Source: Anthocerotibacter panamensis C109 (lineage in GTDB: Bacteria > Cyanobacteriota > Cyanobacteriia > Gloeobacterales > Anthocerotibacteraceae). From it: a stretch of 64,000 nt of DNA. The stretch spans positions 1,801,501-1,865,500 of the forward strand of contig NZ_CP062698.1 of NCBI RefSeq assembly GCF_018389385.1, read 5' to 3'. A program made the translations under genes and the position numbers. Shown piece after piece: positions 10,101 through 18,334 of this stretch. Numbering within the stretch: position 1 is the stretch's first letter; every line of letters starts with the position of its first letter. Under the pieces are notes generated by a model. That model was not told the origin of the DNA, did not search any database, and was given only the letters and a program-made list of their open reading frames with translations.

Positions 10101-10274
10101 GCAGGCGCGGCTAGCCGTAATTCCCTGGGTACGGCGGTCTTTGGAGGGATGATCGTCTCGACGTTCTTGAGTCTCTATATTGTCCCGACGCTGTACGTGG
10201 TAGTCGCGCTGATTCGAGAACAGGTGGGGTCTAAGAAGGCATTGCCGCTGCCTAAGTTGCCCTGGGGTGAATGA
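7137..10274 (+). CDS. RND multidrug efflux pump, AcrB/HAE1 type
   Basis: This is a proton-driven trimeric inner-membrane pump with large periplasmic porter loops. The 1045-residue length is typical of AcrB. It starts FVEFFIKRPIFASV, the classical TM1 opening. The proton-relay Asp pair sits in TM4 (LATGLVVDDAIVVIENI). TM segments cluster at residues 10-30, 335-500, 540-560 and 865-1030, with GFIPNEDQGY opening the second periplasmic loop. It forms an operon with the TetR and adaptor genes. Substrate specificity cannot be read from the sequence, although the HAE1-type repertoire suggests hydrophobic or amphiphilic compounds. Confidence 0.95.
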   Translation: MFVEFFIKRPIFASVFALVIMLAGAVSIPTLPIAQYPNVTPPQVSVTANYTGASAAVVESAVTTPLEQQINGVQGLKYVSSTSGNDGLSTINVTFELGRDLDAAAVDVQNRVSTAQGRLPNEVRTTGVTINKVSTSLVLAIGLGSAKGEYNSLFLSNYADLYIRDALKRVKGVGDVRIFGERKYSMRLWLDPNRLANRQLTALDVVNALREQNVQVAAGQIGQPPTVDGQRYQLSIRAGGRLKNPAEFGEVILKTGADGSLVKLRDVGRAELGAEDYSTFLRFNGREAVGLGIYQLPDANALDVAKGVKEQMDLLAKRFPAGMQYKVALDTTLAVTESIREVLFTLGEAILLVVLVIFVFLQNWRTTLIPALTIPVSLIGTFAFIKLFGFSINNLTLFGLTLATGLVVDDAIVVIENIARLMEEKGLRPMEAAVEAMGEVTGALIATALVLVAVFVPVAFFPGTTGQLYKQFALTIAFSVALSAFNALTLTPALSALLLNHREPSSNRFFDGFNQTFETARRGYRTSLRFLLRFKTVTLLLFTLSLGATYWLYQRVPGGFIPNEDQGYFLITLQGPQGVSLNYTSQAVKQVEEILLKQPEVVGVFAVGGFGLTGNGSNNATIFASLKPWEERKGPGQTLDGFINRIRGPLAGITDAVAIPFNPPAIQGLGRFGGFQFELQDQLGTDLNALAQANDTLIQKANAQPDLRGVFSSFKANTPQLVVEVDREKAKALGVMLGDIFSTLQAFLGSQYINDFDLGPRNYRVFIQADAPFRSNPEDIKRLYVRAQNGALVSLANLLTVTRSTAPQNITHYNLARSTEINGSAAPGVSSGQALQTMERLAQEVLPQGMTFAWSGISLEQIEGGSQAVIIFALGVVLVFLVLAAQYESLTDPLVILLSVPLAILGALFAQSLRGLSNDVFCQIGLVMLVGLASKNAVLIVEFANQLRERGLPLVTAAVEAAQTRLRPILMTSFAFILGIFPLVIAEGAGAASRNSLGTAVFGGMIVSTFLSLYIVPTLYVVVALIREQVGSKKALPLPKLPWGE

Positions 10275-10275
10275 T

Positions 10276-11586
10276 CTATTCCCACTCGCCTTTGGCATGG
10301 TCGTCTTCGTAGTCAGTGCGGAAGACTTCGTAGCCGCCCACAGCGTAGGTGCGCTCTTCGGAGTTGGCGCGGTCAAAGACGTTCTGGCCTTCGACCCAGG
10401 TTTGCTCGATGTGGCTATAGACGCTGAGCGGATCGCCAGAGAGGAGAATAAAATCGGCGTCTTTGCCCGGTTCCAGCGAACCTACCCGCTGGTCGAGGCC
10501 CAGCATCTTGGCTCCGGTCAGGGTCATCGCCTCCAGCGCTTTGGTGCGGGTCATCCCGGCGCGGACCCCGATGGCGGCTGAGCGTAGGAACCAGCGCGAG
10601 TCTGTGATCCCGTCGTCGGTGTGGTAGGCCACAGGAACGCCTGCCTTCTCTAGGGCAGCGCCATTCTCCATGCTGAGGTCTACCGTTTCGAGTTTACCGC
10701 CGGGGGAGTCGAGGGTGATGATCGAACAGGGTACCCCAGCGGCGGCGATTGCTTGGGCTACTTTCCAGGCTTCACTGACATGGTGGAGGACGGGGCGAAA
10801 GCCAAATTCCTGACCGAGGCGGATGGCTGTGAGAATATCGTCCTGACGATGGGTGTGGAAGTGCACGATGCGCTTACCGTCGAGGACTTGTACTAAAGCT
10901 TCCATTTGCAAGTCGCGCTCGGGGAGCTTTTGGGGATCCCCCTTGGCGGCTTTGATTTTGTCGCGGTATTGTCTGGCCTTGACAAACATTTGTCGGGCGA
11001 GGGCTGCGGACTTGGCGCGGGTTCCCGGAAAGGGCGGTTCGCCGATCGAGTTCGTACCGTTAGCCATCTTGAGCCCGCCACAGATATCTTTGAGCGGATC
11101 TTTGCAGTAGAGCAGGTCATTGATCGTCCGGGCGTGGGCGCGGAGTTTTAGGTAGACCGTTTGACCGCTCAGGAGGTGACCAGACCCCGGCATGACATTG
11201 ACGGTGGTGATCCCCCCAGCACGGGCTTTATTGAGGGTGGCGCTACGGACATTGAGCGCATCGAGGATACGGATTTCGGGATTGAGCGGGGCAGAGCGGT
11301 CCGCGCCATCTCCTTCCCCGACATGGGAATGGGTATCCACGAGACCGGGCATGAGCACTTTGCCGGTGACCTCTGTGATTTTTGCCCCGTTGGGAATAGC
11401 TATCTGGTCCGCCGGTCCTACGGCGACAATCTTGCCTTTGTGAACGATAAGGGTGCCCTTGGCAATCGGTGGCCCACTGATGGGGTAGATTTTGGCTCCT
11501 CGGAAAACCTGGATTTGCTCTTGTGCTTGCAGCGAAGGCGCACTAAGGGTCGCCAAAAGCAATAGCAGGGGGATGGTCTGTCTCAT
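10276..11586 (-). CDS. Secreted amidohydrolase (imidazolonepropionase-like)
   Basis: A metal-dependent hydrolase of the amidohydrolase superfamily with a Sec signal peptide (MRQTIPLLLLLATLSAPSLQAQ). Metal ligands are visible: HxH in VDTHSHVGEG, HFHTH, the HH pair in VLHHVSEAW, and Asp in YHTDDGITDS. The C-terminal segment LGLDQRVGSLEPGKDADFILL returns to the small beta sandwich. I start it at ATG 11586, which has GGGAGTG 10 bp upstream and begins the signal peptide; an upstream in-frame start would add 12 unlikely residues. It ends 1 bp after the RND gene, convergently. The substrate is unknown; relatives include periplasmic dipeptidases and imidazolone-type hydrolases. Confidence 0.88.
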   Translation of the reverse strand: MRQTIPLLLLLATLSAPSLQAQEQIQVFRGAKIYPISGPPIAKGTLIVHKGKIVAVGPADQIAIPNGAKITEVTGKVLMPGLVDTHSHVGEGDGADRSAPLNPEIRILDALNVRSATLNKARAGGITTVNVMPGSGHLLSGQTVYLKLRAHARTINDLLYCKDPLKDICGGLKMANGTNSIGEPPFPGTRAKSAALARQMFVKARQYRDKIKAAKGDPQKLPERDLQMEALVQVLDGKRIVHFHTHRQDDILTAIRLGQEFGFRPVLHHVSEAWKVAQAIAAAGVPCSIITLDSPGGKLETVDLSMENGAALEKAGVPVAYHTDDGITDSRWFLRSAAIGVRAGMTRTKALEAMTLTGAKMLGLDQRVGSLEPGKDADFILLSGDPLSVYSHIEQTWVEGQNVFDRANSEERTYAVGGYEVFRTDYEDDHAKGEWE

Positions 11587-11733
11587 TGCAAAACACTCCC
11601 AAAAACGGACCGCTGGGGGCAAGGTTTACTGCGCCATAAGGCGCTTTTACTCTACCATGGCTCCAGCATGATATAGGTCTACAAAACCTGAAGAGTCAAG
11701 ATTTAGGCTTTCGGGTAATGAGGTGGTTTGAAC

Positions 11734-11760
11734 ATATGTTTTGTATTCTAGAAAACATAT
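11734..11760. repeat. 9-bp perfect inverted repeat in AT-rich intergenic DNA
   Basis: ATATGTTTT, a 9-base centre, then AAAACATAT. It lies in the AT-rich 241-bp gap between the amidohydrolase and the PEP-CTERM gene, about 70 bp upstream of the latter. It could be an operator for the PEP-CTERM gene or a weak hairpin. No family of binding protein can be named. Confidence 0.5.
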
Positions 11761-11827
11761 ATTTAGCCAATAACTAATTATCATTTTAGGCAAACAATGG
11801 ATCAATAGTTTCTGAGAGGAGCAACGC

Positions 11828-12415
11828 GTGTCTGGTCTCAAAAATCTATCCTTAGCCTTTGCTGGCTTGACTTTGATGACTGGGTTGGTAGCTGCCCCCC
11901 AAGCTCAAGCAGCGACCTTTGCCTATACGGGGACGACTGTCGGATCCCCGGTCTGGAATCGCCCACTTGCGGGCACGCCCCCGAACGGTCTTTCAGGCGT
12001 TGGCACTGCCACTCCTTTCAGCTTCCAGCCCTTCTTTGTCAATCTTTCAGGCTCTTACACCTTTTTGAGTCTTGGGGTTACTCCTACGAACTGGGACAAC
12101 TACACTTTTCTTTACCAAAATACCTTCAGCCCAACAGCTCAATTGACCAATGCTTTGACTGGGAATGATGACAACCCAACTATCGGTCGCTCTGGATTCA
12201 CCTTTAATCTGACCGCCGGTACTCAGTATTTCTTTGTGACCACGGGTTTTGCGAATACTGACACGGGGATCTTTAATAACACCATTACCGGACCGGGTAA
12301 TATCTTCGCCGGTTCACCCTCGGCAGTACCCGAACCTGCTTCTATGGCTGGGATGCTGGCCTTTGGAGCGGTTGGGGTAGCCACCCGCTTGCGTCGTCAG
12401 AAAACTAAAGTCTGA
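11828..12415 (+). CDS. PEP-CTERM sorting-signal exported protein
   Basis: A 195-residue secreted protein. It starts at GTG 11828 with GAGAGGAG about 8 bp upstream. A signal peptide runs to AQAQA near residue 30. The mature part is rich in Thr, Asn, Gly and aromatic residues. The C-terminus is a PEP-CTERM signal: VPEPAS at residue 167, a hydrophobic segment, then RLRRQ. Such proteins are processed by an exosortase and handed to the envelope or extracellular matrix; no exosortase gene is in this window. Codon use is somewhat AT-richer than neighbours. Function beyond surface export is unknown. A rho-independent terminator follows at 12441. Confidence 0.88.
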   Translation: MSGLKNLSLAFAGLTLMTGLVAAPQAQAATFAYTGTTVGSPVWNRPLAGTPPNGLSGVGTATPFSFQPFFVNLSGSYTFLSLGVTPTNWDNYTFLYQNTFSPTAQLTNALTGNDDNPTIGRSGFTFNLTAGTQYFFVTTGFANTDTGIFNNTITGPGNIFAGSPSAVPEPASMAGMLAFGAVGVATRLRRQKTKV

Positions 12416-12440
12416 GTTTCTCGACAGGTTCATCCTTCTG

Positions 12441-12465
12441 GGATAGCATCGCGCTATCCTTTTTT
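12441..12465 (+). terminator. Rho-independent terminator after PEP-CTERM gene
   Basis: The stem GGATAGC/GCTATCC with loop ATCGC is followed by six T residues. It lies 25 bp after the stop of the PEP-CTERM gene and just before the end of the convergent ABC exporter gene. Confidence 0.85.
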
Positions 12466-12469
12466 GTTG

Positions 12470-14206
12470 CTACTCTACTGAAGCCACTGGCTCCATCTGA
12501 CGAGCGTAGAGTTGGGCGTAGAGGTTGTTATTTTTCAGCAGACTACTGTGGGAGCCCTGCTCGACGATCTGGCCTTGATCGATGACGACAATTCGGTCAG
12601 CGTCGCGGATGGTCGAGAGGCGGTGGGCGATGACGAAGACCGTCCGACCCCGCATCAGGCGGTCGAGGGCAGCCTGAACTAAAGCCTCGGATTCAGCATC
12701 CAGGGCTGAGGTCGCCTCGTCGAGAATCAGGATCTTAGGATCCAGGAGCACAGCACGAGCGATGGCGATGCGCTGGCGCTGCCCCCCCGAAAGCGTCGCG
12801 CCCCGTTCTCCGACCCGCGTATCGTAGCCGAGGGGGAAGCTGGTGATGAAGTCGTGGGCATTGGCGATACGGGCGGCCTGCTCTACCGCTTCTAGGGAAA
12901 TGTCCGAGCGCCCGTAGGCGATATTCTCCGCAATTGTCCCGGAGAAGAGCACCGTTTCCTGGGGGACAATCCCGACTTGGCGGCGCAGACTCGCCAGACT
13001 CACTGTGCGGATATCAATGCCGTCGATAAAGAGATGACCATCTTGGGGGTCCCAAAAACGATTTAACAGATTGACCATAGAGGACTTACCCCCGCCGGAG
13101 GGACCAACTAAAGCTAGAACCTGCCCCGGCTGGACCTCCAAATGGATGTCCTTGAGGACCGGGCGGTCGGTGTAGCCAAAGGTCACCCTATCTAGGCACA
13201 CATGGCCCTTCACCGCAGGCAAGGGTGGAGCATTGGGCACTTCCTGGACCATCGGCCTGACGGCAAGCAGCCCAAAGAGCCGGTCCGCAGAAGATTCAGC
13301 TTGCTTGAGTTCGTTAAAGCAGGTCGTGATGTGCACGATTGGGTCAATCAACAGAGCAATTCCCGTCAGAAACCCCACAAACTGTGGCCCATCCAGCCTT
13401 CCGGTACTGATCTGCCAGCCTCCGACCCAGACCAGCAATAAGACCCCCAATGCCTGCAAAAAGCCCCCGACCGGGAACTGAACGGCCTTCACCTGCTCAC
13501 TTCTCAGACGAGCCTTGCGGTTTGCTTCAGACTTGTGGGTGAACCGCTGCGCTTCATAGGTCTCTGCGGCAAAACCCTGGATCACCCGGATGCCCCCAAA
13601 GAGTTCGGTCAAAGTAGCCGATAAGTCTGAGGTCAGGTCCTGGCTCTCACGGGAGAGATCGCGCAGTTTCCCACCAAATTGGGCCAGGGTTAGGGCCAAT
13701 AGGGGAGCCACCGTCAGGGTGAGCAGGGTCAGCGCCCAATTGAGGTAAATCAAGTAGCCTAGGACCGCGAGGATCGTGAGGACGCAAGGAATGAAGTCGC
13801 CAAAAAATTTGCGCACCGCATCAGAGAGTCGATCCACGTCTGCCGTCAGCGTATAGGCCAAGTCCCCAGCCCGAGTACGCATGAAAAAAGCCATATCCAG
13901 CGTCTGCACATAGGCAAAGACATGATTGCGCAGATCGGTGACCGCCTGGAGCGAAGCCTTCGCCATCAAGGTGTCCTGTCCATACTGGAAGAACCCCCGG
14001 ACAATAAAAACAACAATCGTGATGAGCGTCAACTCGCGGATGGCATCAAAATTTCCTTCCCCGATAAATTTGGATAGCCGTTCTGCTAGGTGGGCTAATA
14101 AGGGCATAGTCGCCACAAATCCCAGCGTGCAGGTGAGGGCACCCGCTAAGACGTACCGTTGGGGCCAGATGAAAGGGGAGAGCCGTTCAAAATTTGATTG
14201 GGCCAT
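12470..14206 (-). CDS. ABC exporter, fused permease and ATPase (MsbA-like)
   Basis: A 578-residue half-transporter. Six TM helices occupy residues 15-310, including an ALTLLTLTVAPLLALTLAQ helix. The nucleotide-binding domain has Walker A GPSGGGKSS near 370, Q-loop VPQETVLF, signature LSGGQRQRIAIARA, Walker B ILILDEATSALD and H-loop VIAHRLSTI. All catalytic residues are present, so it should be an active homodimeric exporter of lipid-like or drug substrates. The order TM then NBD and the length match MsbA/LmrA-type proteins. A TolC-like gene lies upstream on the same strand after a 78-bp gap, so the two might cooperate, but no adaptor lies between them. Confidence 0.93.
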   Translation of the reverse strand: MAQSNFERLSPFIWPQRYVLAGALTCTLGFVATMPLLAHLAERLSKFIGEGNFDAIRELTLITIVVFIVRGFFQYGQDTLMAKASLQAVTDLRNHVFAYVQTLDMAFFMRTRAGDLAYTLTADVDRLSDAVRKFFGDFIPCVLTILAVLGYLIYLNWALTLLTLTVAPLLALTLAQFGGKLRDLSRESQDLTSDLSATLTELFGGIRVIQGFAAETYEAQRFTHKSEANRKARLRSEQVKAVQFPVGGFLQALGVLLLVWVGGWQISTGRLDGPQFVGFLTGIALLIDPIVHITTCFNELKQAESSADRLFGLLAVRPMVQEVPNAPPLPAVKGHVCLDRVTFGYTDRPVLKDIHLEVQPGQVLALVGPSGGGKSSMVNLLNRFWDPQDGHLFIDGIDIRTVSLASLRRQVGIVPQETVLFSGTIAENIAYGRSDISLEAVEQAARIANAHDFITSFPLGYDTRVGERGATLSGGQRQRIAIARAVLLDPKILILDEATSALDAESEALVQAALDRLMRGRTVFVIAHRLSTIRDADRIVVIDQGQIVEQGSHSSLLKNNNLYAQLYARQMEPVASVE

Positions 14207-14284
14207 TAGGTTATTTTAACGTGTATCTCCCGAAGTCCAGCACGGTACCCGATCCCGACACCTGACTGCCTCACCTCGGCCAAT

Positions 14285-15742
14285 CTAGAGCAGATTGAGG
14301 GAGCGACGCAGCTCCGCGAGGGAGCGGTTATAGCTGATGATGGCCTGGAGTAGGTTCACTTGAGCTTGGGTGAGGGCGGTCTCAGCGGCGATGACGTCTG
14401 TTTGGGTGCCCACCCCGGCCCTGAAGCGCAACCGGGCCAAGCGCAAACTTTCTTCCGCCTGCCCCTGGGCTTTGCGGGCGGTAGTGATCTGCTGTTGTGA
14501 AGTCCTGAGGGTGAAGTATGAAGTTTCCACGCCAAGGCGGATTGTGTTTTTGGTGTCCTGGAACTGAGCCTGGGCAATCTGACTGGTGCGGTGGGCCTGT
14601 TCAGCACGGGCGTAGGCAGCCCCCCCGTCGTAGATACTCCAGGTGAGCTGGGCGCGGAAGGTGTAGCCATCGAAGAACCCAACGTTTCTAAAATTGAGGT
14701 CATTGAAGAGGAAATAGGAGGCTGAAAGAACCACCGAAGGTAGTTGAGAGCGGCGGTTGAAGTCAGCTTGAGCCTCCGATGAGCGCTGCTGAGCCTCAAA
14801 TTGCTGGAGTTCGGTGCGGTCGTTGAGCGCGCGGAAAATGCTCTCATCCGCTTCTAGGTCCCAGGTTCCGCTTTGCACAACCTCTTCGACCTTCACATCC
14901 GTCGGGGTGAGGAAGTTGAGGAGGCTCGCCAGATTGCGTTGGGCTACGACGCTCTGGTTTTGGCTACCTAGTAATTGTTGCTGGGCATTAGCCACCTGGA
15001 CTTCCGAGCGCAGCACGTCAAATTGGGTCCCGACCCCAGCCCGTAATTGGGCTTGGGCGTCTTTCAAACTCGCTTGGGCGTTGCGGACCGCAGATTCACC
15101 GATCTTGACGTTGCTGTTGGCCTGTTGTAGGTCGTAGTAGCGCTCAATTACGCTGAGTTTGACGGCTTGGAGCTGGGTCTGGAGGTTCAGTTCCTGGTTG
15201 CGCAGGCTCTCCTGGGACGATGTAACCTGGGCCTCATTGGCCCCAAAGCTGAAAACGGTCCAACTGGCGGAGAGATTTGGCTGGGCAGTAAGGGTGTCTA
15301 CGCTCGAGAAAATCCCGCCCCCCCCCGCTCCCGTGGCTGCCTGGGAAAACTTACTATTAGCAGCCTGGTTAAAGGTGATGGGAAGCGCCAGACTAAAGGT
15401 GGGATAGAGTGCTGCTTCCGAAACTCGGAGTTGCGCTTTGGACTGCTCGATCTGGAGGCGGGCTGCCTGTAAGGTCGGACTGCGTTCTAGCGCAAGCTCA
15501 ATGGCTTCGGGTAAAGAGAGGGTGCGGGTGGCTTGAATACCCACTTCTAGAGATTTCTGGGGTCTGGAGGGCGGCGTGGGATCGACAGGGGGGAGCGTAG
15601 TAGACGGGGTACTAAGCGCATCTGCCGAAGTAGAGACGGGCTGAGCTGGCGTCGTTGGGGCTGTCTGAGCAGGGCTAGCCGGGGGGAGAAGCCCCATAAG
15701 AACCAGTACTGGGATAGTCTTTTGAGCAATCGACACGGCCAC
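14285..15742 (-). CDS. TolC-family outer-membrane efflux protein
   Basis: A 485-residue outer-membrane factor. It has a signal peptide (VSIAQKTIPVLVLMGLLPPASPAQ) and a Pro/Thr/Ser-rich linker to residue 60. Two OEP repeats of alternating helices and beta strands follow: TLSLPEAIELALERSPTL opens the first, and QADFNRRSQLPSVVLSASY the second. The repeated pattern of RAGVGTQ-phrases (near 240 and 440) reflects the internal duplication typical of TolC trimers. It could serve as the channel for the RND pump at 5.9-10.3 kb or the neighbouring ABC exporter; the sequence does not decide. Confidence 0.9.
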   Translation of the reverse strand: MAVSIAQKTIPVLVLMGLLPPASPAQTAPTTPAQPVSTSADALSTPSTTLPPVDPTPPSRPQKSLEVGIQATRTLSLPEAIELALERSPTLQAARLQIEQSKAQLRVSEAALYPTFSLALPITFNQAANSKFSQAATGAGGGGIFSSVDTLTAQPNLSASWTVFSFGANEAQVTSSQESLRNQELNLQTQLQAVKLSVIERYYDLQQANSNVKIGESAVRNAQASLKDAQAQLRAGVGTQFDVLRSEVQVANAQQQLLGSQNQSVVAQRNLASLLNFLTPTDVKVEEVVQSGTWDLEADESIFRALNDRTELQQFEAQQRSSEAQADFNRRSQLPSVVLSASYFLFNDLNFRNVGFFDGYTFRAQLTWSIYDGGAAYARAEQAHRTSQIAQAQFQDTKNTIRLGVETSYFTLRTSQQQITTARKAQGQAEESLRLARLRFRAGVGTQTDVIAAETALTQAQVNLLQAIISYNRSLAELRRSLNLL

Positions 15743-15799
15743 ACACTCCTTTCAAAACGTTTGCACAAGACAGGGGGGGGTCAGCGTAAAACGCGCGCT

Positions 15800-16381
15800 T
15801 CAAGGGGCGGGTAGAACCTGAAAAGAGTTGGCAATAGCGGTGATTTTTTCTTTGCGCGCAGCCCAAGTGTCATCGCTACAGCCGACGATGGCAGTATACA
15901 GGGAGCCTTTGTCTATGACTGCTGTGACCAGGGTATGGTTCGCCCGCCCTGCCGTAGCAATTACAATTTCGTAGGCGTAATAGACGCGGTTTTGCTTGTC
16001 TGTGCGTTGGGACTCCTTGCGGATTTCGACTACAGTTTTGGGCAACTGTACATCGTCCGCTCCAGAACGGGGGATGAGGGTTTTGCCAATCTGCTCCCCG
16101 AATTGTTTGCGCGGGAACTGAGATACGCTCTTGATATTTTCGCGGGGAACCTTGCCAGAAAAGACGGTCACCTGATAGGAGGAATCGGCGGGATCAGAAA
16201 GCTTAACGCCTGCATCCGGTCCAGGCTGGAAGGTCCAGTTATTAGGATAAAGAATGGCAAAGCGTCCATCGGAGTCGGTGAACTGCTCAAAACCCGCAGG
16301 CAAATTGGCCGACCGGGGAGCACAACCGGCTAGTGTCAGCATCAGCCCTAACCCAAACCACACAAAGCGATCCATACGCAC
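15800..16381 (-). CDS. PsbP-like (CyanoP) lipoprotein
   Basis: A 193-residue lipoprotein with lipobox LAGC (Cys near residue 20). The mature part follows the PsbP fold signature: FEQFTDSDGRFAILYPNNW at the first strand, GVKLSDPADSSYQVTVFSG, and the closing NHTLVTAVIDKGSLYTAIVGCSDDTWAARKEKITAIANSFQV. That last part matches the conserved PsbP C-terminus, where residues contact the membrane-side partners. CyanoP assists early assembly of photosystem II in cyanobacteria. This copy is more divergent than typical CyanoP, so a general PsbP-domain protein is the alternative. The gene is monocistronic on the minus strand. Confidence 0.75.
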   Translation of the reverse strand: MRMDRFVWFGLGLMLTLAGCAPRSANLPAGFEQFTDSDGRFAILYPNNWTFQPGPDAGVKLSDPADSSYQVTVFSGKVPRENIKSVSQFPRKQFGEQIGKTLIPRSGADDVQLPKTVVEIRKESQRTDKQNRVYYAYEIVIATAGRANHTLVTAVIDKGSLYTAIVGCSDDTWAARKEKITAIANSFQVLPAP

Positions 16382-16461
16382 GTTTTTGTCGCCGCGATAC
16401 AGTTGTGATTCTACCAGCCCGCCCGACTGCCACTAACAAATTAATTCATTAGTAGGAGCAT

Positions 16462-17052
16462 CTAGAGATCGCGTCGGTCTTCCAGGGCACGAGCGAGGGT
16501 CATCTCGTCAGCGTATTCGAGATCGCCCCCCATCGGCAGCCCCGAGGCGAGGCGAGTCACCCGAGTAAAGGGCTTGAGGAGCTTCCCGACATAGAGAATC
16601 GTGGTCTCACCCTCTACACTCGGATTGATAGCCATGATCACCTCCTGCACCTCATCCCGATTGACCCGTTGGACCAACTCTTTAATCTTGAGCTGTTCCG
16701 GGCCGACGCCCTCCATCGGCGAGAGGAGCCCTCCAAGGACGTGGTAGCGCCCTTTAAATTCGCGGGTGCGCTCGAGCGCGACGATATCTCGGGGCTCGGC
16801 TACCACACAGATCTGACCTATCTCCCGATTGGGGTTGGTACAGATAGTGCAGGGGTCCTCGGCGGAGAGCGTGAAGCAGACGCTACAGACCCCAATTTGC
16901 TCGGTGGCATCAATGAGCGATTGGGCCAACTGCAAGGTCTCGTGCTTAGGACGCTTGAGCAGGTAAAAGGCCAGACGCTGGGCCGTCTTTGGCCCAATTC
17001 CCGGCAGGCGTTGCAGTTGGTCGATGAGCCGAGCCAAAGGGCGCGTATACAC
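16462..17052 (-). CDS. recR: Recombination mediator RecR
   Basis: RecR loads RecA at gaps together with RecF and RecO. The 196 residues match the family's usual 198-200. The N-terminal HhH motif ([20 protein letters not shown]), the zinc finger CSVC...CTIC at residues 56-71, and the Toprim core ([38 protein letters not shown]) are all visible. It begins 3 bp after the stop of ebfC on the same strand; ebfC-recR pairs are widely conserved, so they likely form one operon. Confidence 0.97.
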   Translation of the reverse strand: MYTRPLARLIDQLQRLPGIGPKTAQRLAFYLLKRPKHETLQLAQSLIDATEQIGVCSVCFTLSAEDPCTICTNPNREIGQICVVAEPRDIVALERTREFKGRYHVLGGLLSPMEGVGPEQLKIKELVQRVNRDEVQEVIMAINPSVEGETTILYVGKLLKPFTRVTRLASGLPMGGDLEYADEMTLARALEDRRDL

Positions 17053-17055
17053 CGC

Positions 17056-17385
17056 TTAGAAAAGCCCCGGAACGCTAATGCCGCCGGTCAGCTCGTTCAT
17101 TTTGTTGCGCATCATATCCGTAGAACGGGTGTAGGCGTCCTTAAAAGCGGTCAAGATCAGGTCTTCCAGGACTTCGCGCTCTTCCTTGAGCGCTTCGGGA
17201 TCAATGCTCAAGGACAGCGGTTCCTGATTGCCGGTCATGGTGATTTTGATAAGCCCACCGGCAGCCGAACCCTCGACCGTTGTTTCAGCCAGCTCATCTT
17301 GCAGGCGGGTGGCATTTTGCTGGACCTGTTTAGCCTTTTTGAGGGCTTCCTGCATCTGAGCGAATTGGCCAAATCCTTTTGCCAT
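17056..17385 (-). CDS. ebfC: Nucleoid-associated protein, YbaB/EbfC family
   Basis: A 109-residue homodimeric DNA-binding protein. I start it at ATG 17385 (MAKGFGQFAQMQEALKKAKQ), the family start, which has GGGAG 8 bp upstream; an in-frame extension upstream would add 38 residues with no family resemblance. The helical pair with a central sheet (KIT, then LSIDPEALKEEREVLEDLILTAFKDAYTRS) is typical. It precedes recR. Known members coat DNA and influence transcription and nucleoid shape. Confidence 0.93.
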   Translation of the reverse strand: MAKGFGQFAQMQEALKKAKQVQQNATRLQDELAETTVEGSAAGGLIKITMTGNQEPLSLSIDPEALKEEREVLEDLILTAFKDAYTRSTDMMRNKMNELTGGISVPGLF

Positions 17386-17571
17386 GATGTAACTCCCGAG
17401 TGTATAGATATCGTTGTTGACCCTCAGCCCAAGAGTGCCCAAACCGGAACCCGAAAGAGAGCGGGGACCCGTGGGTTCTGCCAGCGAAGCACTCATCATT
17501 TTAGCTGAACTCTCCCTCCAATGGAGCCTACTCCTCCGCGCTGGCGTGCTGGGCTACTCCAGAGCTGTAGC

Positions 17572-18330
17572 TCAGGTGGGTGAGCTGTCTAGCTTACCGA
17601 AGCGGCGATTTCGGCTCTGGTAGTGTTTGAGGGCTTGGTAAAAGCAGGCGCGGTCAAAGTCAGGCCAGAAGACTTGGGAGACGTAGAGTTCGGAGTAGGC
17701 TGACTGCCACAGCAGGAAGTTACTGAGCCGTGACTCCCCACTGCTGCGGATCAACAGGTCAGGGTCGGGGAGTAGACCGGTGTAGAGTTCGTGGGCGAAA
17801 GTTTCCTCGGTGATCTGCTCTACTCTTAACGCCCCTTGTTCTACCTGGCGGGCGAGAGCTTGGGTAGCCTGGAGGATCTCCCGGCGACCACCATAGTTCA
17901 TCGCGACATTGAAGAGGATGGCTCGGTTGTGGGCAGTCGCCTGCACCGACTCCTCAATGAAGTCGCGCAGGGCTTTGGGCAGGGGCGCAAAGTCGCCCAT
18001 AAAGCGTAGACAGACGCCCTCCTCGACCATAGCTCTCAGTTCGCGCTGGAGAACTTCATGGAACAGTCCCATCAAAAAATTGACCTCCTCCGCCGGACGG
18101 CCCCAGTTTTCTGTGGAGAAGGCAAAGACTGTGAGGATGGGCACTCCCCAGTCTTTGCAGCAGCGCACGAGGTCGTTGATGGCTTCTACACCCTGGCGAT
18201 GCCCAAAAAAACGGGGTTTACCCCGCTCTTTGGCCCACCGACCATTGCCGTCCATAATTACGGCCACATGGGCAGGTAAGCGCCGGGGATCGAGGTCAGG
18301 GGGCAAAAGGGTCATCGGTTGGACAGCCAT
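17572..18330 (-). CDS. uppS: Isoprenyl (undecaprenyl diphosphate) synthase
   Basis: A cis-prenyltransferase that extends farnesyl diphosphate to C55 lipid carrier for peptidoglycan and polysaccharide synthesis. The 252 residues contain the signature AVIMDGNGRWA with the Mg-binding Asp, GHRQGVEAINDLVRCC, LTVFAFSTENWGRP, and the closing DPDLLIRSSGESRLSNFLLWQSAYSEL. All hallmark residues are in place. It begins 4 bp after cdaA, so the lipid-carrier enzyme and the diadenylate cyclase share an operon. Confidence 0.96.
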   Translation of the reverse strand: MAVQPMTLLPPDLDPRRLPAHVAVIMDGNGRWAKERGKPRFFGHRQGVEAINDLVRCCKDWGVPILTVFAFSTENWGRPAEEVNFLMGLFHEVLQRELRAMVEEGVCLRFMGDFAPLPKALRDFIEESVQATAHNRAILFNVAMNYGGRREILQATQALARQVEQGALRVEQITEETFAHELYTGLLPDPDLLIRSSGESRLSNFLLWQSAYSELYVSQVFWPDFDRACFYQALKHYQSRNRRFGKLDSSPT

Positions 18331-18334
18331 AGGA

